NCBI RefSeq assembly: GCF_003686955.1
Contig: NZ_RCVM01000017.1
Span: 1 to 41,190, forward strand
From: Streptococcus hillyeri
Lineage (GTDB): Bacteria > Bacillota > Bacilli > Lactobacillales > Streptococcaceae
Length of the DNA: 41,190 nt
Reading direction: 5' to 3'
A program made the translations under genes and the position numbers. The notes beneath the pieces were generated by a model that saw only the letters and a program-made list of their open reading frames with translations, was not told where the DNA came from and did no database searches. Position 1 is the stretch's first letter. Each line of letters opens with the position of its first letter. This document shows, one piece after another, positions 21,139-29,569 of this stretch.

Positions 21139-21318
21139 ATGATAAAAGAATATCGTGACAGACAACATGGATTGAACGCTATCGACCAGCTAAACAATGA
21201 CATCAAAAATAATCCAGGAATTGGTTTTGAAATAGTCGGATATCAAAACATAGTGATAAAGACAGATTATAATTTATTGGTGACATCAATTCTTGTTAGG
21301 TGGGAAACTTTTTTCTAA
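21139..21318 (+). CDS. Small protein after the recombinase
   Basis: A 59-residue protein, MIKEYRDRQHGL..., with a good TTTGGAGG ribosome site eight bases before ATG. It ends ten bases before the second late-promoter dyad. No recognised family; a partner of the recombinase is possible by position only. Confidence 0.6.
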   Translation: MIKEYRDRQHGLNAIDQLNNDIKNNPGIGFEIVGYQNIVIKTDYNLLVTSILVRWETFF

Positions 21319-21327
21319 GATTCAAAA

Positions 21328-21372
21328 TGAGAAAAAAGGGTACTTGTTTTCTCACGAAAAAGAGTTTATTAT
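21328..21372 (+). promoter_or_regulatory. Candidate late promoter 2 with activator-site dyad
   Basis: The same architecture as 20236-20280: TGAGAAAA-N11-TTTTCTCA (21328-21354), TTGTTT (21344-21349), a 17-base spacer and TATTAT (21367-21372). By my count 36 of 45 positions are identical. It should drive the HNH, packaging, structural and lysis genes. Confidence 0.82.
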
Positions 21373-21398
21373 GGTACCATAGATTTCTTGTATGAGAG

Positions 21399-21425
21399 GG
21401 ACAGGTCGTTGACTTGTCCTTTTTG
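21399..21425 (+). terminator. Terminator-like hairpin downstream of late promoter 2
   Basis: GGACAGG pairs with CTTGTCC across a seven-base loop, followed by TTTTTGC. It sits between promoter 2 (start near 21379) and the HNH start, in the same arrangement as the hairpin at 20371. Confidence 0.6.
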
Positions 21426-21444
21426 CATTGACAAGGAGGAACGT

Positions 21445-21777
21445 ATGGCACATTATTACAAGCCAGTCAGACAATCCTTGAAGACTAAGAAGTGGGAAAA
21501 GTTCCGAGACAAGATGATGAGGAAGTCTGACTACCTATGTCAAGAAAGTTTGAGGTACGGTTTGTCGGTACCAGCTGAAATGATTCATCACATCTTTCCT
21601 GTGTCTGAATATCCTGAGCTCGAGTTCGTAGAATGGAATTGTTTAGCGTTAACTAATCGCAAACATAATACATTTCATGATAGAGTCAATGACAAGGTTG
21701 TCGGTCAGGGAATTTATTGGCAAAGAAAGCGAAAAAAAGAATTTGAGGAATTTTATGGATCCCCCCCACCTCTTTGA
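21445..21777 (+). CDS. HNH endonuclease of the packaging module
   Basis: A 110-residue HNH nuclease. The motif spans IHHIFPVSEYPELEFVEWNC (first His pair), ALTNRKHNTFHDR (Asn and last His), about residues 47-80. In HK97-like cos phages an HNH protein next to TerS/TerL is needed for terminase cutting at cos. ATG 21445 follows AAGGAGG. Confidence 0.9.
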   Translation: MAHYYKPVRQSLKTKKWEKFRDKMMRKSDYLCQESLRYGLSVPAEMIHHIFPVSEYPELEFVEWNCLALTNRKHNTFHDRVNDKVVGQGIYWQRKRKKEFEEFYGSPPPL

Positions 21778-21887
21778 AATTTTATTGGGTGCTTTGGGTA
21801 CCGGTGAAGGGAACTTTTTCCAAGTCGGAGGTGCTCAGATAAAAAGGGGGTAAAAACTCAGCGATTTTTGAGAAAGGGGGTTAGTTT
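21765..21887 (+). other. Candidate cos/packaging region
   Basis: The gap between the HNH gene and terS holds a C-run (ATCCCCCCCACC), GTACCGGTGAAGGGAACTTT and two G-runs. I recall similar blocks in this position in other Firmicute HK97-type phages, where cos lies next to terS. The exact cleavage site cannot be read. Confidence 0.45.
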
Positions 21888-22277
21888 TTGGCTAAACCAA
21901 TCACAGTGAAGTCAATCAAGACAAAAGTGGTCAAGCAGATGAAAGACTTGGGCACTTATCGAAAAGAATTTGAAATGATCATTGATATCTTTGCTGGAAT
22001 GCTGTTTCAGTACCAGAAACTAGCTCAAGACTATGCTGATATGGGTTATCCTGTCACAGATGTATATGTCAATAAGGCTGGTGCTGAGAATGAGAGGAAA
22101 GTTCCAATCCTGACAGCCATGGAAATCTTGAGAAAAGACATCTTGAGCTATTCCAACCAGCTGATGTTGAACCCAAAATCACTTGGTGAGATTGTGGAAC
22201 AAGAAAAAGACTCACCGCTTAAAGATGTTATGAAGTTCAAGAATGAACTCAAGAAAAAGAGGGTAAGAGATGGATAA
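21888..22277 (+). CDS. terS: Terminase small subunit (P27 family)
   Basis: A 129-residue protein starting with TTG after AGAAAGGGGG. Its helical make-up and length, and the C-terminal KNELKKKRV, fit P27-type small terminases, which bind the cos region and load TerL. It overlaps terL by eight bases. Direct motif evidence is limited, but the position between HNH and TerL is decisive. Confidence 0.85.
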   Translation: MAKPITVKSIKTKVVKQMKDLGTYRKEFEMIIDIFAGMLFQYQKLAQDYADMGYPVTDVYVNKAGAENERKVPILTAMEILRKDILSYSNQLMLNPKSLGEIVEQEKDSPLKDVMKFKNELKKKRVRDG

Positions 22278-24045
22278 GGAATTTGAGGAAAGATTTTCAG
22301 CCTTCTGCCATGCTCTGACTAATCTTGGTAAAGCCAAGGCCTACGTTGACTATGTGATTAACTATCGAGAAGAGCACAATGAAGAACGTATTTTGGCCGC
22401 TGAACGCTTTCTGAGGGATTTGGAAAATCCAGCCTATGAACTTGATGAAGATATAGTTGATTTTGCTGTTCACTTCATCGAGAACTCTATAGTCCATCAG
22501 CAAGGAGACGACATGTTTGCCATGTCTATCCGTAACAAGCCTTTGATTTTGCAACCGTGGCAACATTTCACGGTTGTCAATCTCTTTGGGTTCTATCATG
22601 CTGGGACTAATGAGCGTAGGTTTAAAGAAGCCTTGATTATGTTGGCTCGTAAAAATGGGAAGACCAGCTTTACGGCTGCGATTGCTCTGCTTTATCAGAT
22701 ACTAGATTCTGACAGTGGTTCAAAATGCTACATTGTGGCAAATTCAGTCAAACAGGCACTTGAAGCTTTCAACTTCATCAAGTTCAATGTGGAACGTTGG
22801 AACGATAAGTCTATCCGTATCAAGGACAACAACCAGGAACACTCTATCACAGCTAATTTTGGAGATGATGGTTCGTTTTATATACAGGCCTTGGCCAATG
22901 ATGAGAGCCGTCTGGACTCACTGAATGGTAATGTTACTGTTATTGACGAAGCTCACACCATGCGAAATTCCAAGAAGTATGGTCTCATGAAGAAAACAAT
23001 GTCGGCATGCCGTAACAGTATGCTTTTTGTTATCTCTACAGCTGGGGATATTCCAACAGGATTCCTTGCTAACAGGCTGAAATACTGTCAGAAGGTCCTC
23101 AAGCAGTTAATCAGTGATGAATCGTTGTTCATTTTCATCTGCAAAGCTAATCAGACTACTGATGGCGATGTTGGAGACTATCTGGATGACAATGTTTTAA
23201 AAATGGCCAATCCGTCTTGGGGTGTCACGGTGTCCATGCCAGCCTTGAGGGCAGAAGCTGAGCAAGCTATGAACGATCCTCAGACAAGGAATGAGTTCTT
23301 CAACAAGACTTTGAATGTCTTTACTAACTCTATGAATGCCTATTTCAATCCTGATGAGTTTATCGCTAGTGATGATTGTTATGATTGGAGTTTGGAAGAG
23401 CTGGCACGTTTACCTATTAAGTGGTACTGTGGGGCGGACTTGTCCCGCTTGCATGACTTGACCGCTGCTGCACTCTACGGCATCTACAATGACGGTAAGA
23501 AAGACATTGATATCTGTATCACTCACGCTTTCTTCCCTCGTGTCAATGCTCAGAAGAAAGCCAATGATGACGGCATCCCACTTTTCGGGTGGCAGTCGGA
23601 CGGTTGGTTGACAATGAGCAACACTCCAACGGTACTCTATGATGATATCGTGAAGTGGTTCATTGAGATGAGGCAGAAAGGCTTCAAGATTGCTGCTGTT
23701 GGTATGGATAGAAAGTTTGGCCGTGAGTTTTTGACCAAGATGAAAAAGGCTAAGTTCAAAATGATTGACCAGCCTCAGCTTTTCTATCTGAAATCAGAGG
23801 GATTCAGGCGGATTGAGTTCAAGGTTAAGAATAAAGAGTTCTATTACTTACATTCTGAGGCTTATGAATACTGTGTCAGCAATGTCAGAGCAATTGAAAA
23901 GGTGGATGACGCTGTGCAATATGAAAAATTAGATGGTGACGGTGGGACAGCAAGGATTGACTTGTTCGATGCCAGCGTTTTTGCTTGTATCCAGGCTCTT
24001 GCTCATCTTGGCAAGAACCAGAATGTGATGCAATTCTTTGATTAG
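22270..24045 (+). CDS. terL: Terminase large subunit
   Basis: A 591-residue packaging motor. The ATPase has Walker A LMLARKNGKT at about residues 123-132 and Walker B VTVIDEAH near 220-227. The C-terminal nuclease carries acidic residues in the CGADLSRLHD, AVGMDRKFG and DGDGGTARIDLFDAS stretches, as in the YmfN/P27-associated class. The length is full. It cuts concatemers and pumps DNA through the portal. Confidence 0.96.
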   Translation: MDKEFEERFSAFCHALTNLGKAKAYVDYVINYREEHNEERILAAERFLRDLENPAYELDEDIVDFAVHFIENSIVHQQGDDMFAMSIRNKPLILQPWQHFTVVNLFGFYHAGTNERRFKEALIMLARKNGKTSFTAAIALLYQILDSDSGSKCYIVANSVKQALEAFNFIKFNVERWNDKSIRIKDNNQEHSITANFGDDGSFYIQALANDESRLDSLNGNVTVIDEAHTMRNSKKYGLMKKTMSACRNSMLFVISTAGDIPTGFLANRLKYCQKVLKQLISDESLFIFICKANQTTDGDVGDYLDDNVLKMANPSWGVTVSMPALRAEAEQAMNDPQTRNEFFNKTLNVFTNSMNAYFNPDEFIASDDCYDWSLEELARLPIKWYCGADLSRLHDLTAAALYGIYNDGKKDIDICITHAFFPRVNAQKKANDDGIPLFGWQSDGWLTMSNTPTVLYDDIVKWFIEMRQKGFKIAAVGMDRKFGREFLTKMKKAKFKMIDQPQLFYLKSEGFRRIEFKVKNKEFYYLHSEAYEYCVSNVRAIEKVDDAVQYEKLDGDGGTARIDLFDASVFACIQALAHLGKNQNVMQFFD

Positions 24046-24066
24046 TTTAGAAAGGAGGTGTGAAAC

Positions 24067-25269
24067 ATGGGATTTTTAGATAGACTACTAAGACGGAACA
24101 AGTCAAAGTCAACGGTCAACATGATAAGTCATGCTAATTTTGGTGTAATCTATGAGGGTGATAACTACATTCCATTGGCTCGGAATCCTGATGTGATTAT
24201 GGCAGTCAATAAGATTGCTGACATGGTTTCCAATATGACCATTCACTTGATGGAAAACACTGAGGATGGTGATATTCGTGTCAAAGATGGTCTAGCTCGT
24301 AAGATTGATGTCAATCCTTGTCAGTACATGACAAGGAAGACATGGATTTTCAAGATTGTTCGTGACTTGTTGCTATATGGTGACGGTAATTCTGTTCTCC
24401 ATGTGGAGTATGACCCTGTAACTGATTATATCCTGAACTTGAGACCTTTTCCGATGGGGGAGGTGTCGTTCAAATCCAACGATAAGACATACTTAATCAG
24501 TTACAAAGGCATTGACTATGAACCAGATGAGGTTGTTCACTTTGCTATCAATCCTGATCCTGATGCTCCATTCATTGGGACTGGGTTCAGGTTGGCCTTA
24601 CAGGACATTGTCCGAAACTTAAACATGGCCACTCAGACCAAGAAAGGGTTCATGAGTGGTAAGAATATTCCTAGCTTGATTGTCAAGGTTGATTCATCAG
24701 ATGCTGAGCTTGCAACTATGGAAGGCCGTGACAAGATTGCTAAGAAATACTTAGAGACCAGTCAGGCTGGTGCTCCTTGGATTGTTCCTGATGCCTTGAT
24801 TGATGTGCAACAGGTCAAACCACTGAGCCTGAATGATATTGCTTTGAATGAGTCTGTGGAAATTGACAAAAAGACAGTAGCTGGACTTTTAGGAGTACCA
24901 GCTTTTGTTTTGGGGGTTGGAGACTTCAACAAGGTTGAATACAACAACTTTGTCAATACTACAATCATGAGCATAGCTATCACTATTACTCAGACTCTGA
25001 CAAGGGATTTGCTTGTTTCAAGTAATCGTTACTTCAAATTCAATCCACGTTCTCTTTATTCATACGACATCACAGAACTGTCTTCAGTTGCTAAGCAGAT
25101 GACTGACAGCGCTGCTATGCGTAGGAATGAGTGGCGTGATTGGATGGGAATGGCTCCTGATCCTGAAATGGATGCAATCATTGTTCTTGAAAACTATCTG
25201 CCACAAGGTGAGTTAGGCAATCAGAGCAAACTAATCAAGGAAGGAGGTAAAACTGATGAAGAAACGTAA
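24067..25269 (+). CDS. Portal protein (HK97 family)
   Basis: A 400-residue HK97-type portal that forms the dodecameric DNA channel. Typical segments are LARNPDVIMAVNKIADMVS near the N-terminus, FKIVRDLLLYGDGNSVLHV, and VAGLLGVPAFVLGVGDFN near residue 275. An AAAGGAGG ribosome site precedes ATG. It overlaps the protease gene by 14 bases. Confidence 0.95.
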   Translation: MGFLDRLLRRNKSKSTVNMISHANFGVIYEGDNYIPLARNPDVIMAVNKIADMVSNMTIHLMENTEDGDIRVKDGLARKIDVNPCQYMTRKTWIFKIVRDLLLYGDGNSVLHVEYDPVTDYILNLRPFPMGEVSFKSNDKTYLISYKGIDYEPDEVVHFAINPDPDAPFIGTGFRLALQDIVRNLNMATQTKKGFMSGKNIPSLIVKVDSSDAELATMEGRDKIAKKYLETSQAGAPWIVPDALIDVQQVKPLSLNDIALNESVEIDKKTVAGLLGVPAFVLGVGDFNKVEYNNFVNTTIMSIAITITQTLTRDLLVSSNRYFKFNPRSLYSYDITELSSVAKQMTDSAAMRRNEWRDWMGMAPDPEMDAIIVLENYLPQGELGNQSKLIKEGGKTDEET

Positions 25270-25834
25270 GGCTTATATGACCACTCAATTTCAAACCAGA
25301 GAAGAACAAGAATCTGGTGATTTGATATTGAGTGGCTACTTCATTAAGTTTGATGAGGAAACTGAGCTTTGGCCTGGTTATTTTGAGGTTATCAAGCGTG
25401 AGGGTGTTGAAAAAGCTATCCAGAGCGCTGATATTCGTGCCTTGTTTAATCATGACCACAGCTTGGTTCTTGGACGAACTGGAAATGAAACTGTGACATT
25501 GGGGGTTGATGATGTTGGTCTCTTTGGGGATATCGTCATCAATAAGAATGACCCTCAAGCTGTCGGTGTTTATGCTCGTGTTCAACGTGGTGATGTGATT
25601 GGTTGTAGCTTTGGATTCATGCCTATCAAAATCAATACAGAAGAGCGTGATGACGGTTCTTACTTGGACACTATTCTTGAATTAGAAATCTTTGAAGTGA
25701 GTCCATGTACTTTCCCAGCATATCCACAGACTGAAATTGCTGCACGTCAAAAAGACTTTGAAAGTCAACAGCGTGCTAATCGTGAAGCGCTTGATAAGCG
25801 TAAAAAAGAGATTAAGGAGAAATTTAAGCTATGA
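25256..25834 (+). CDS. Prohead protease (HK97/U35 type)
   Basis: A 192-residue maturation protease. The catalytic histidine is in LFNHDHSLVLGRT (about residues 60-72) and the serine in GCSFGFMP (about 117-124). It removes the capsid delta domain. Salivarius-group Sfi21-like phages usually encode a ClpP-type protease here, so this head module is of a different lineage. AAGGAGG precedes ATG. Confidence 0.93.
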   Translation: MKKRKAYMTTQFQTREEQESGDLILSGYFIKFDEETELWPGYFEVIKREGVEKAIQSADIRALFNHDHSLVLGRTGNETVTLGVDDVGLFGDIVINKNDPQAVGVYARVQRGDVIGCSFGFMPIKINTEERDDGSYLDTILELEIFEVSPCTFPAYPQTEIAARQKDFESQQRANREALDKRKKEIKEKFKL

Positions 25835-26988
25835 ATAAGGCTCTAATTTTTGGCGCTCGTATGCGAGCTAAGGCTACTAAAGTAGTTGAACTTGAAGAGT
25901 CCATTGAGGACTTGAACAAACGCTCTGCTACTGAAGCAGAGAAACTTGAACGTGCTGAAACTGAGGAAGAAGTGTCAGCAGTTGAAAAATCTCTGGAAGA
26001 AATCCAGAAGGAACTTGAAGAAAAAGAAGCTGAAAAAGCTGAGCTAGAAAAAGAAATTGAAGACCTTCAGAAACAGATTGATGAGCAAAACAGCAAATCG
26101 CCTGGGACTGGAGAGCGTGGGGGAAAGCAAAAAATGGAAAAACGTGAAGCCGTTGTCGCTTATATCCGTTCTATGGGACAGAAGCGCGAAGGGGTTAAGA
26201 CTACTGATGTAGGAGCTATTATTCCTGAAGAAGTATTAAACCCACAAAAAGAACCTGAACGTCAGAATCCATTACTTAACCTTATTCGTGTGGTTAAAGT
26301 AAAAACTGGTTCAGGCTCATATCCTGTTATCAAGAAATCTAAGCGTAAAATGATTGAAGTTGGAGAACTTGAAGAAAATCCAGAACTTGGAAAATCTAAA
26401 ATTGAGGAAGTTGATTTTAAAATCAAGACTTACCGTGGCGAACTTCCAATTTCTCGTGAATCTATTGATGATGCACAGTATGATCTAATCGGTATCATGC
26501 AAGATGATGTTCAAGACCAAGACGAACAAACCCAACTGGCACTTGTTGCAGATATCTTGAAGACAGCTACAGTTGTCAACGCTTCTGGATATGATGGACT
26601 CAAAGACATCCTGAATGTAAAAATTCCATCAATCTATAAAAAATCTCTTGTTGTAACAGACTCAATGTTCAATGCTTTGGATAAAGTCAAAGATAAAGAA
26701 GGCCGCTACATGTTGCAACCTGACATCACTTCACCTACTGGATATTCATTCTCTGGTAATACTATCTATAAAGTCGATGATGAGTTGCTTGGATCAGATG
26801 GTGAGATGAAATACTTCATCGGTGATGTTGAATACTTCTTGGTGTTGTTTAACCGTATGGAACTCTCTGTTCAGTGGGAAGACAACCATCGTTATGGTAA
26901 GAATCTTGCTTCATACTTACGTTTTGACGTTAAGAAAACTGATGGCGATGCTGGTGTGTTTGGTACATACACTGATGCAGTTTTGTAA
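25831..26988 (+). CDS. Major capsid protein (HK97 fold)
   Basis: A 385-residue precursor. Residues about 15-92 are a strong Glu/Lys coiled coil, the scaffolding delta domain, and the mature protein probably begins near 100, after GERGGKQKMEK. The remainder shows HK97 features, such as VVKVKTGSGSYPV and PISRESIDDAQYDLIGIM. The start overlaps the protease stop (ATGA). Confidence 0.95.
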   Translation: MNKALIFGARMRAKATKVVELEESIEDLNKRSATEAEKLERAETEEEVSAVEKSLEEIQKELEEKEAEKAELEKEIEDLQKQIDEQNSKSPGTGERGGKQKMEKREAVVAYIRSMGQKREGVKTTDVGAIIPEEVLNPQKEPERQNPLLNLIRVVKVKTGSGSYPVIKKSKRKMIEVGELEENPELGKSKIEEVDFKIKTYRGELPISRESIDDAQYDLIGIMQDDVQDQDEQTQLALVADILKTATVVNASGYDGLKDILNVKIPSIYKKSLVVTDSMFNALDKVKDKEGRYMLQPDITSPTGYSFSGNTIYKVDDELLGSDGEMKYFIGDVEYFLVLFNRMELSVQWEDNHRYGKNLASYLRFDVKKTDGDAGVFGTYTDAVL

Positions 26989-26999
26989 GGAGGTAGTCA

Positions 27000-27308
27000 A
27001 TGGGTTACAAAGTTATTCGTCCATTCAAGGACTTAAACGATCCAGAAAAACACGACTATGTGGCAGGCGATGTCTTTCCTCGTGAGGGACATGAGCCGTC
27101 TGAGAATTTTACTAAGGGCTTGCTGACTGGAAATAATTCAGCTGGGTCAATCTTCTTGATTGTTGGTGATGATACAAAGGAGACTGAAACTCTCGTTGAA
27201 GAGGAAACTGGCACTGAGGAGGTGCCAGAGAGTGCTGATGAGGAAACTCCAGTTGAAGAAGCTGAAAAACCAAAACGCAAACGTACCACTAAGAAAGCTG
27301 AGGCCTAA
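27000..27308 (+). CDS. Head-region protein with an acidic-basic tail
   Basis: A 102-residue protein. The N-terminal half (YKVIRPFKDLNDPEKHDYVA) is a short globular domain, then comes a Glu/Thr-rich tract and a basic end (KPKRKRTTKKAEA). Similar small genes follow the capsid gene in other streptococcal phages. AAGGAGG precedes ATG. A head decoration or assembly role is possible. Confidence 0.65.
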   Translation: MGYKVIRPFKDLNDPEKHDYVAGDVFPREGHEPSENFTKGLLTGNNSAGSIFLIVGDDTKETETLVEEETGTEEVPESADEETPVEEAEKPKRKRTTKKAEA

Positions 27309-27310
27309 AC

Positions 27311-27592
27311 ATGGATGAGGGTCAGCTTTTAGAATTGCTTAAACTCAAGTTAGGGATTTCCACTGACTTGAGGGACAAGCCACTAAAGAAAATTATTTCA
27401 AGTGTCATCACTGAACTGACTGAGAATCTTGGTGTGGACTTGGTTTCTGATCGTGCTGACCATGAAATGTTTGTGGTTGATTTTGCTGCTTATCGCTATG
27501 AAGGTGGTGTGGATATGCCACGTCATCTTCAGTGGCGCTTGCATAATTTACAAGTTTCATCGAAAGGAAAAGTCAGCGATGTGGAACAATGA
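27311..27592 (+). CDS. Head-tail connector, adaptor (gp6-like)
   Basis: A 93-residue helical protein in the position of the HK97 gp6 / phage_connect adaptor that docks under the portal. It starts two bases after the previous stop and overlaps the next gene by 14 bases. The assignment rests on size, helicity (LLELLKLKLGISTDL) and order. Confidence 0.78.
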   Translation: MDEGQLLELLKLKLGISTDLRDKPLKKIISSVITELTENLGVDLVSDRADHEMFVVDFAAYRYEGGVDMPRHLQWRLHNLQVSSKGKVSDVEQ

Positions 27593-27878
27593 GATCACAC
27601 TGATAGCTAAGAAAATCACTGGTCAAGATAAGCTGAAACAGAACATCACAGAGGACGTTAAGACTAAGCTGTTATGTCGTAAGCGGTCAATTACCAGGTC
27701 AGAGTTTTATCAGGCTAATCAGGCTGGTATTCGTCCAAGTCTAGTTGTTGATATCCATAGCTTTGAATATGAGAATCAGGAACTAGCAGAGTTTGACGGT
27801 AAAAGATACCGCATCCTCAAGACCTATCCTGTTGACATTGAAACTATTGAATTGACCTTGACGGAGAAATTATCATGA
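27579..27878 (+). CDS. Head closure protein
   Basis: A 99-residue beta-rich protein from ATG 27579 (MWNNEITLIA), with GAAAGGAAA upstream. Short size, the CRKRSITRSEFYQAN stretch and the position between adaptor and gp10-like gene indicate the head-tail joining (stopper) protein. Confidence 0.78.
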   Translation: MWNNEITLIAKKITGQDKLKQNITEDVKTKLLCRKRSITRSEFYQANQAGIRPSLVVDIHSFEYENQELAEFDGKRYRILKTYPVDIETIELTLTEKLS

Positions 27879-28222
27879 GTAATGATTTAGCCAGTCTGAT
27901 TGCTAAAGAGTTGGCCAATTACTCAAAGGAAATTGAAGAGGAAGTTGATAAGATAGCTGAGGATGTTGCTGAAGAGACCGTCCAAGAATTAAAAGAAAAT
28001 AGTCCTAAGAGGTATGGTAAGTATCGTAGGAGCTGGCGCAAGAAGAAACTGGGAACAGGGTCTTATGTGGTTTACAACGTTGTTGCCAGCCTTACTCACT
28101 TGCTGGAAAAAGGGCATTTGTCAAGGAACGGTGGACGTGTTGCTGGTATCGTGCATATCAAGCCAGCTGAAGAAAATGCTATTGAGACTTTCCAAAAAAG
28201 AATCAAGGAGCTTGGCCGATGA
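27875..28222 (+). CDS. HK97 gp10-like tail component
   Basis: A 115-residue protein of the HK97 gp10 family: a helical N-terminus (ANYSKEIEEEVDKIAEDVAE) followed by KENSPKRYGKYRRSWRKKK and LLEKGHLSRNGGRVAG, classic for this group. It overlaps both neighbours by four bases. It takes part in tail completion. Confidence 0.85.
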   Translation: MSNDLASLIAKELANYSKEIEEEVDKIAEDVAEETVQELKENSPKRYGKYRRSWRKKKLGTGSYVVYNVVASLTHLLEKGHLSRNGGRVAGIVHIKPAEENAIETFQKRIKELGR

Positions 28223-28542
28223 AACTATCAGAGTTTGCAGAAATTTTGGAACAGGCTGGATTGCCTGTTACTTACCACGCTTATCAGGAGGGAAATGTTC
28301 CTGATTTGCCTTATCTAGTTTATTTTGAATCCAATCCTATTGTCAGTGCTGCTGACAACACTGTAAATCATCAGATTAAGTCAGTTGTTGTTGAATTGGC
28401 CTTTGAGAAAAAGGATGAAGATTCAGAGGAGCGCTTAGAAGAGCTATGGTCAAGCCATGAGCTCTTTTTTGAAGCTCAAGAAGAAACGTTTATCGAGACT
28501 GAAAGGCTATATGTCAAGCCTTACACAGTCTATCTTTACTAA
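28219..28542 (+). CDS. Tail terminator / completion protein
   Basis: A 107-residue protein whose YHAYQEGNVPDLPYLVYFES and ETERLYVKPYTVYLY segments fit the small tail-terminator proteins found before the major tail protein in this gene order. It caps the tail tube and joins it to the head. Confidence 0.78.
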   Translation: MKLSEFAEILEQAGLPVTYHAYQEGNVPDLPYLVYFESNPIVSAADNTVNHQIKSVVVELAFEKKDEDSEERLEELWSSHELFFEAQEETFIETERLYVKPYTVYLY

Positions 28543-28553
28543 GGAGGAATGAC

Positions 28554-29138
28554 ATGCAGAAAACCGAAAACAAAGTGACCTTTGGTTTGAAAAATGTGCA
28601 CGTTGCACCAGTAAAATCACTTGCACTTGATACAGGTGTTATCACTTATGATGAAATCTTTCGATTTCCTGGTGCTATGGAATTGACTCTTGACCCTAAA
28701 GGGGAATCAGGTTCAATTGATGCGGATGATATTGCTTATCACTTCATGAACTCAAATGAAGGGTATGACGGAAAATTGAAGATCCCTCATATCATTGAAA
28801 CATTTGCTACTAAAATCCTTGGAGAACTCAAAGATCCTGAGACTGGGGTCATGACTGAAAAGGGCGATGCTGAACCAACTGCCTTTGCTATCATGTTTGA
28901 ATTCTCTGGGGATAAGAACAAGACACGTCATGTTCTTTACTACTGTTCAGTAAGCCGTCCATCAAATGGTTCAGCAACTAAGAAGGGTATCACAGTCAAT
29001 AAGCGTGAGCTTGCCTTCAGCGCTAGCCCACGTCCGCTTGATTCAGTTGTTAAACGTTCCATTACTTCAGCTGACAGTAAGGAAGTTTATGACAACTGGT
29101 TCAAGAAAGTTTATGAGCCAACTGCTGTTGGTATTTAA
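28554..29138 (+). CDS. Major tail protein (phi13 family)
   Basis: A 194-residue tail-tube subunit of the phi13 type. The N-terminus VTFGLKNVHVAPV, then GAMELTLDPKGESGSIDADD and the C-terminal half with RELAFSASPRP are characteristic. AAGGAGG precedes ATG. No Ig-like extension is present. Confidence 0.92.
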   Translation: MQKTENKVTFGLKNVHVAPVKSLALDTGVITYDEIFRFPGAMELTLDPKGESGSIDADDIAYHFMNSNEGYDGKLKIPHIIETFATKILGELKDPETGVMTEKGDAEPTAFAIMFEFSGDKNKTRHVLYYCSVSRPSNGSATKKGITVNKRELAFSASPRPLDSVVKRSITSADSKEVYDNWFKKVYEPTAVGI

Positions 29139-29149
29139 AGGGGGATTAC

Positions 29150-29569
29150 ATGCGTAAAATCATTCCAATTGGTGATCAGGAATATGAGTTGGCCACAAAT
29201 GGCTATACTCCTATTGCTTACAAAGAAGAGTTTGGCAAGGACTATTTTCAAGACTTATTCGCTATGTTGAACAGTCAGTCACTTATGGCTGAACTGGACA
29301 AGCTAGAGCCTGGTCAAGAATTGCAAGCCAGCAATATTGACATGTCTGTTCTTGCTGACTTTGACATGACTTTCTTCAATCGTCTTTTCTGGACGTTTGC
29401 TAAGTCTGCCAATCCTCGTATCAAGCCTTATGCTCAATTCTTCATGGAAATGGAAGAGTTCCCTGTTCAGGAAATTAGTCAGGACTTGATGGAAATGTTG
29501 AATGCGAGTATGCAGACAAAAAAGAACCAGACACGACAGAATCTGCAAGCGATGAAATCTTTACAGTAG
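29150..29569 (+). CDS. Tail assembly chaperone gpG
   Basis: A 139-residue protein that coats the tape measure during tail assembly. It is the zero-frame product. Near its end the heptamer A-AAA-AAG (29518-29524) is in the right frame for -1 slippage into the downstream frame. AAAGGGGG precedes the ATG. Confidence 0.85.
   Translation: MRKIIPIGDQEYELATNGYTPIAYKEEFGKDYFQDLFAMLNSQSLMAELDKLEPGQELQASNIDMSVLADFDMTFFNRLFWTFAKSANPRIKPYAQFFMEMEEFPVQEISQDLMEMLNASMQTKKNQTRQNLQAMKSLQ

Noticed and set aside
29518..29569. Reading the end of the gpG frame as a disabling mutation
   Set aside because: The slippery heptamer is in phase and the G/GT arrangement before a tape measure is standard, so it is programmed frameshifting.
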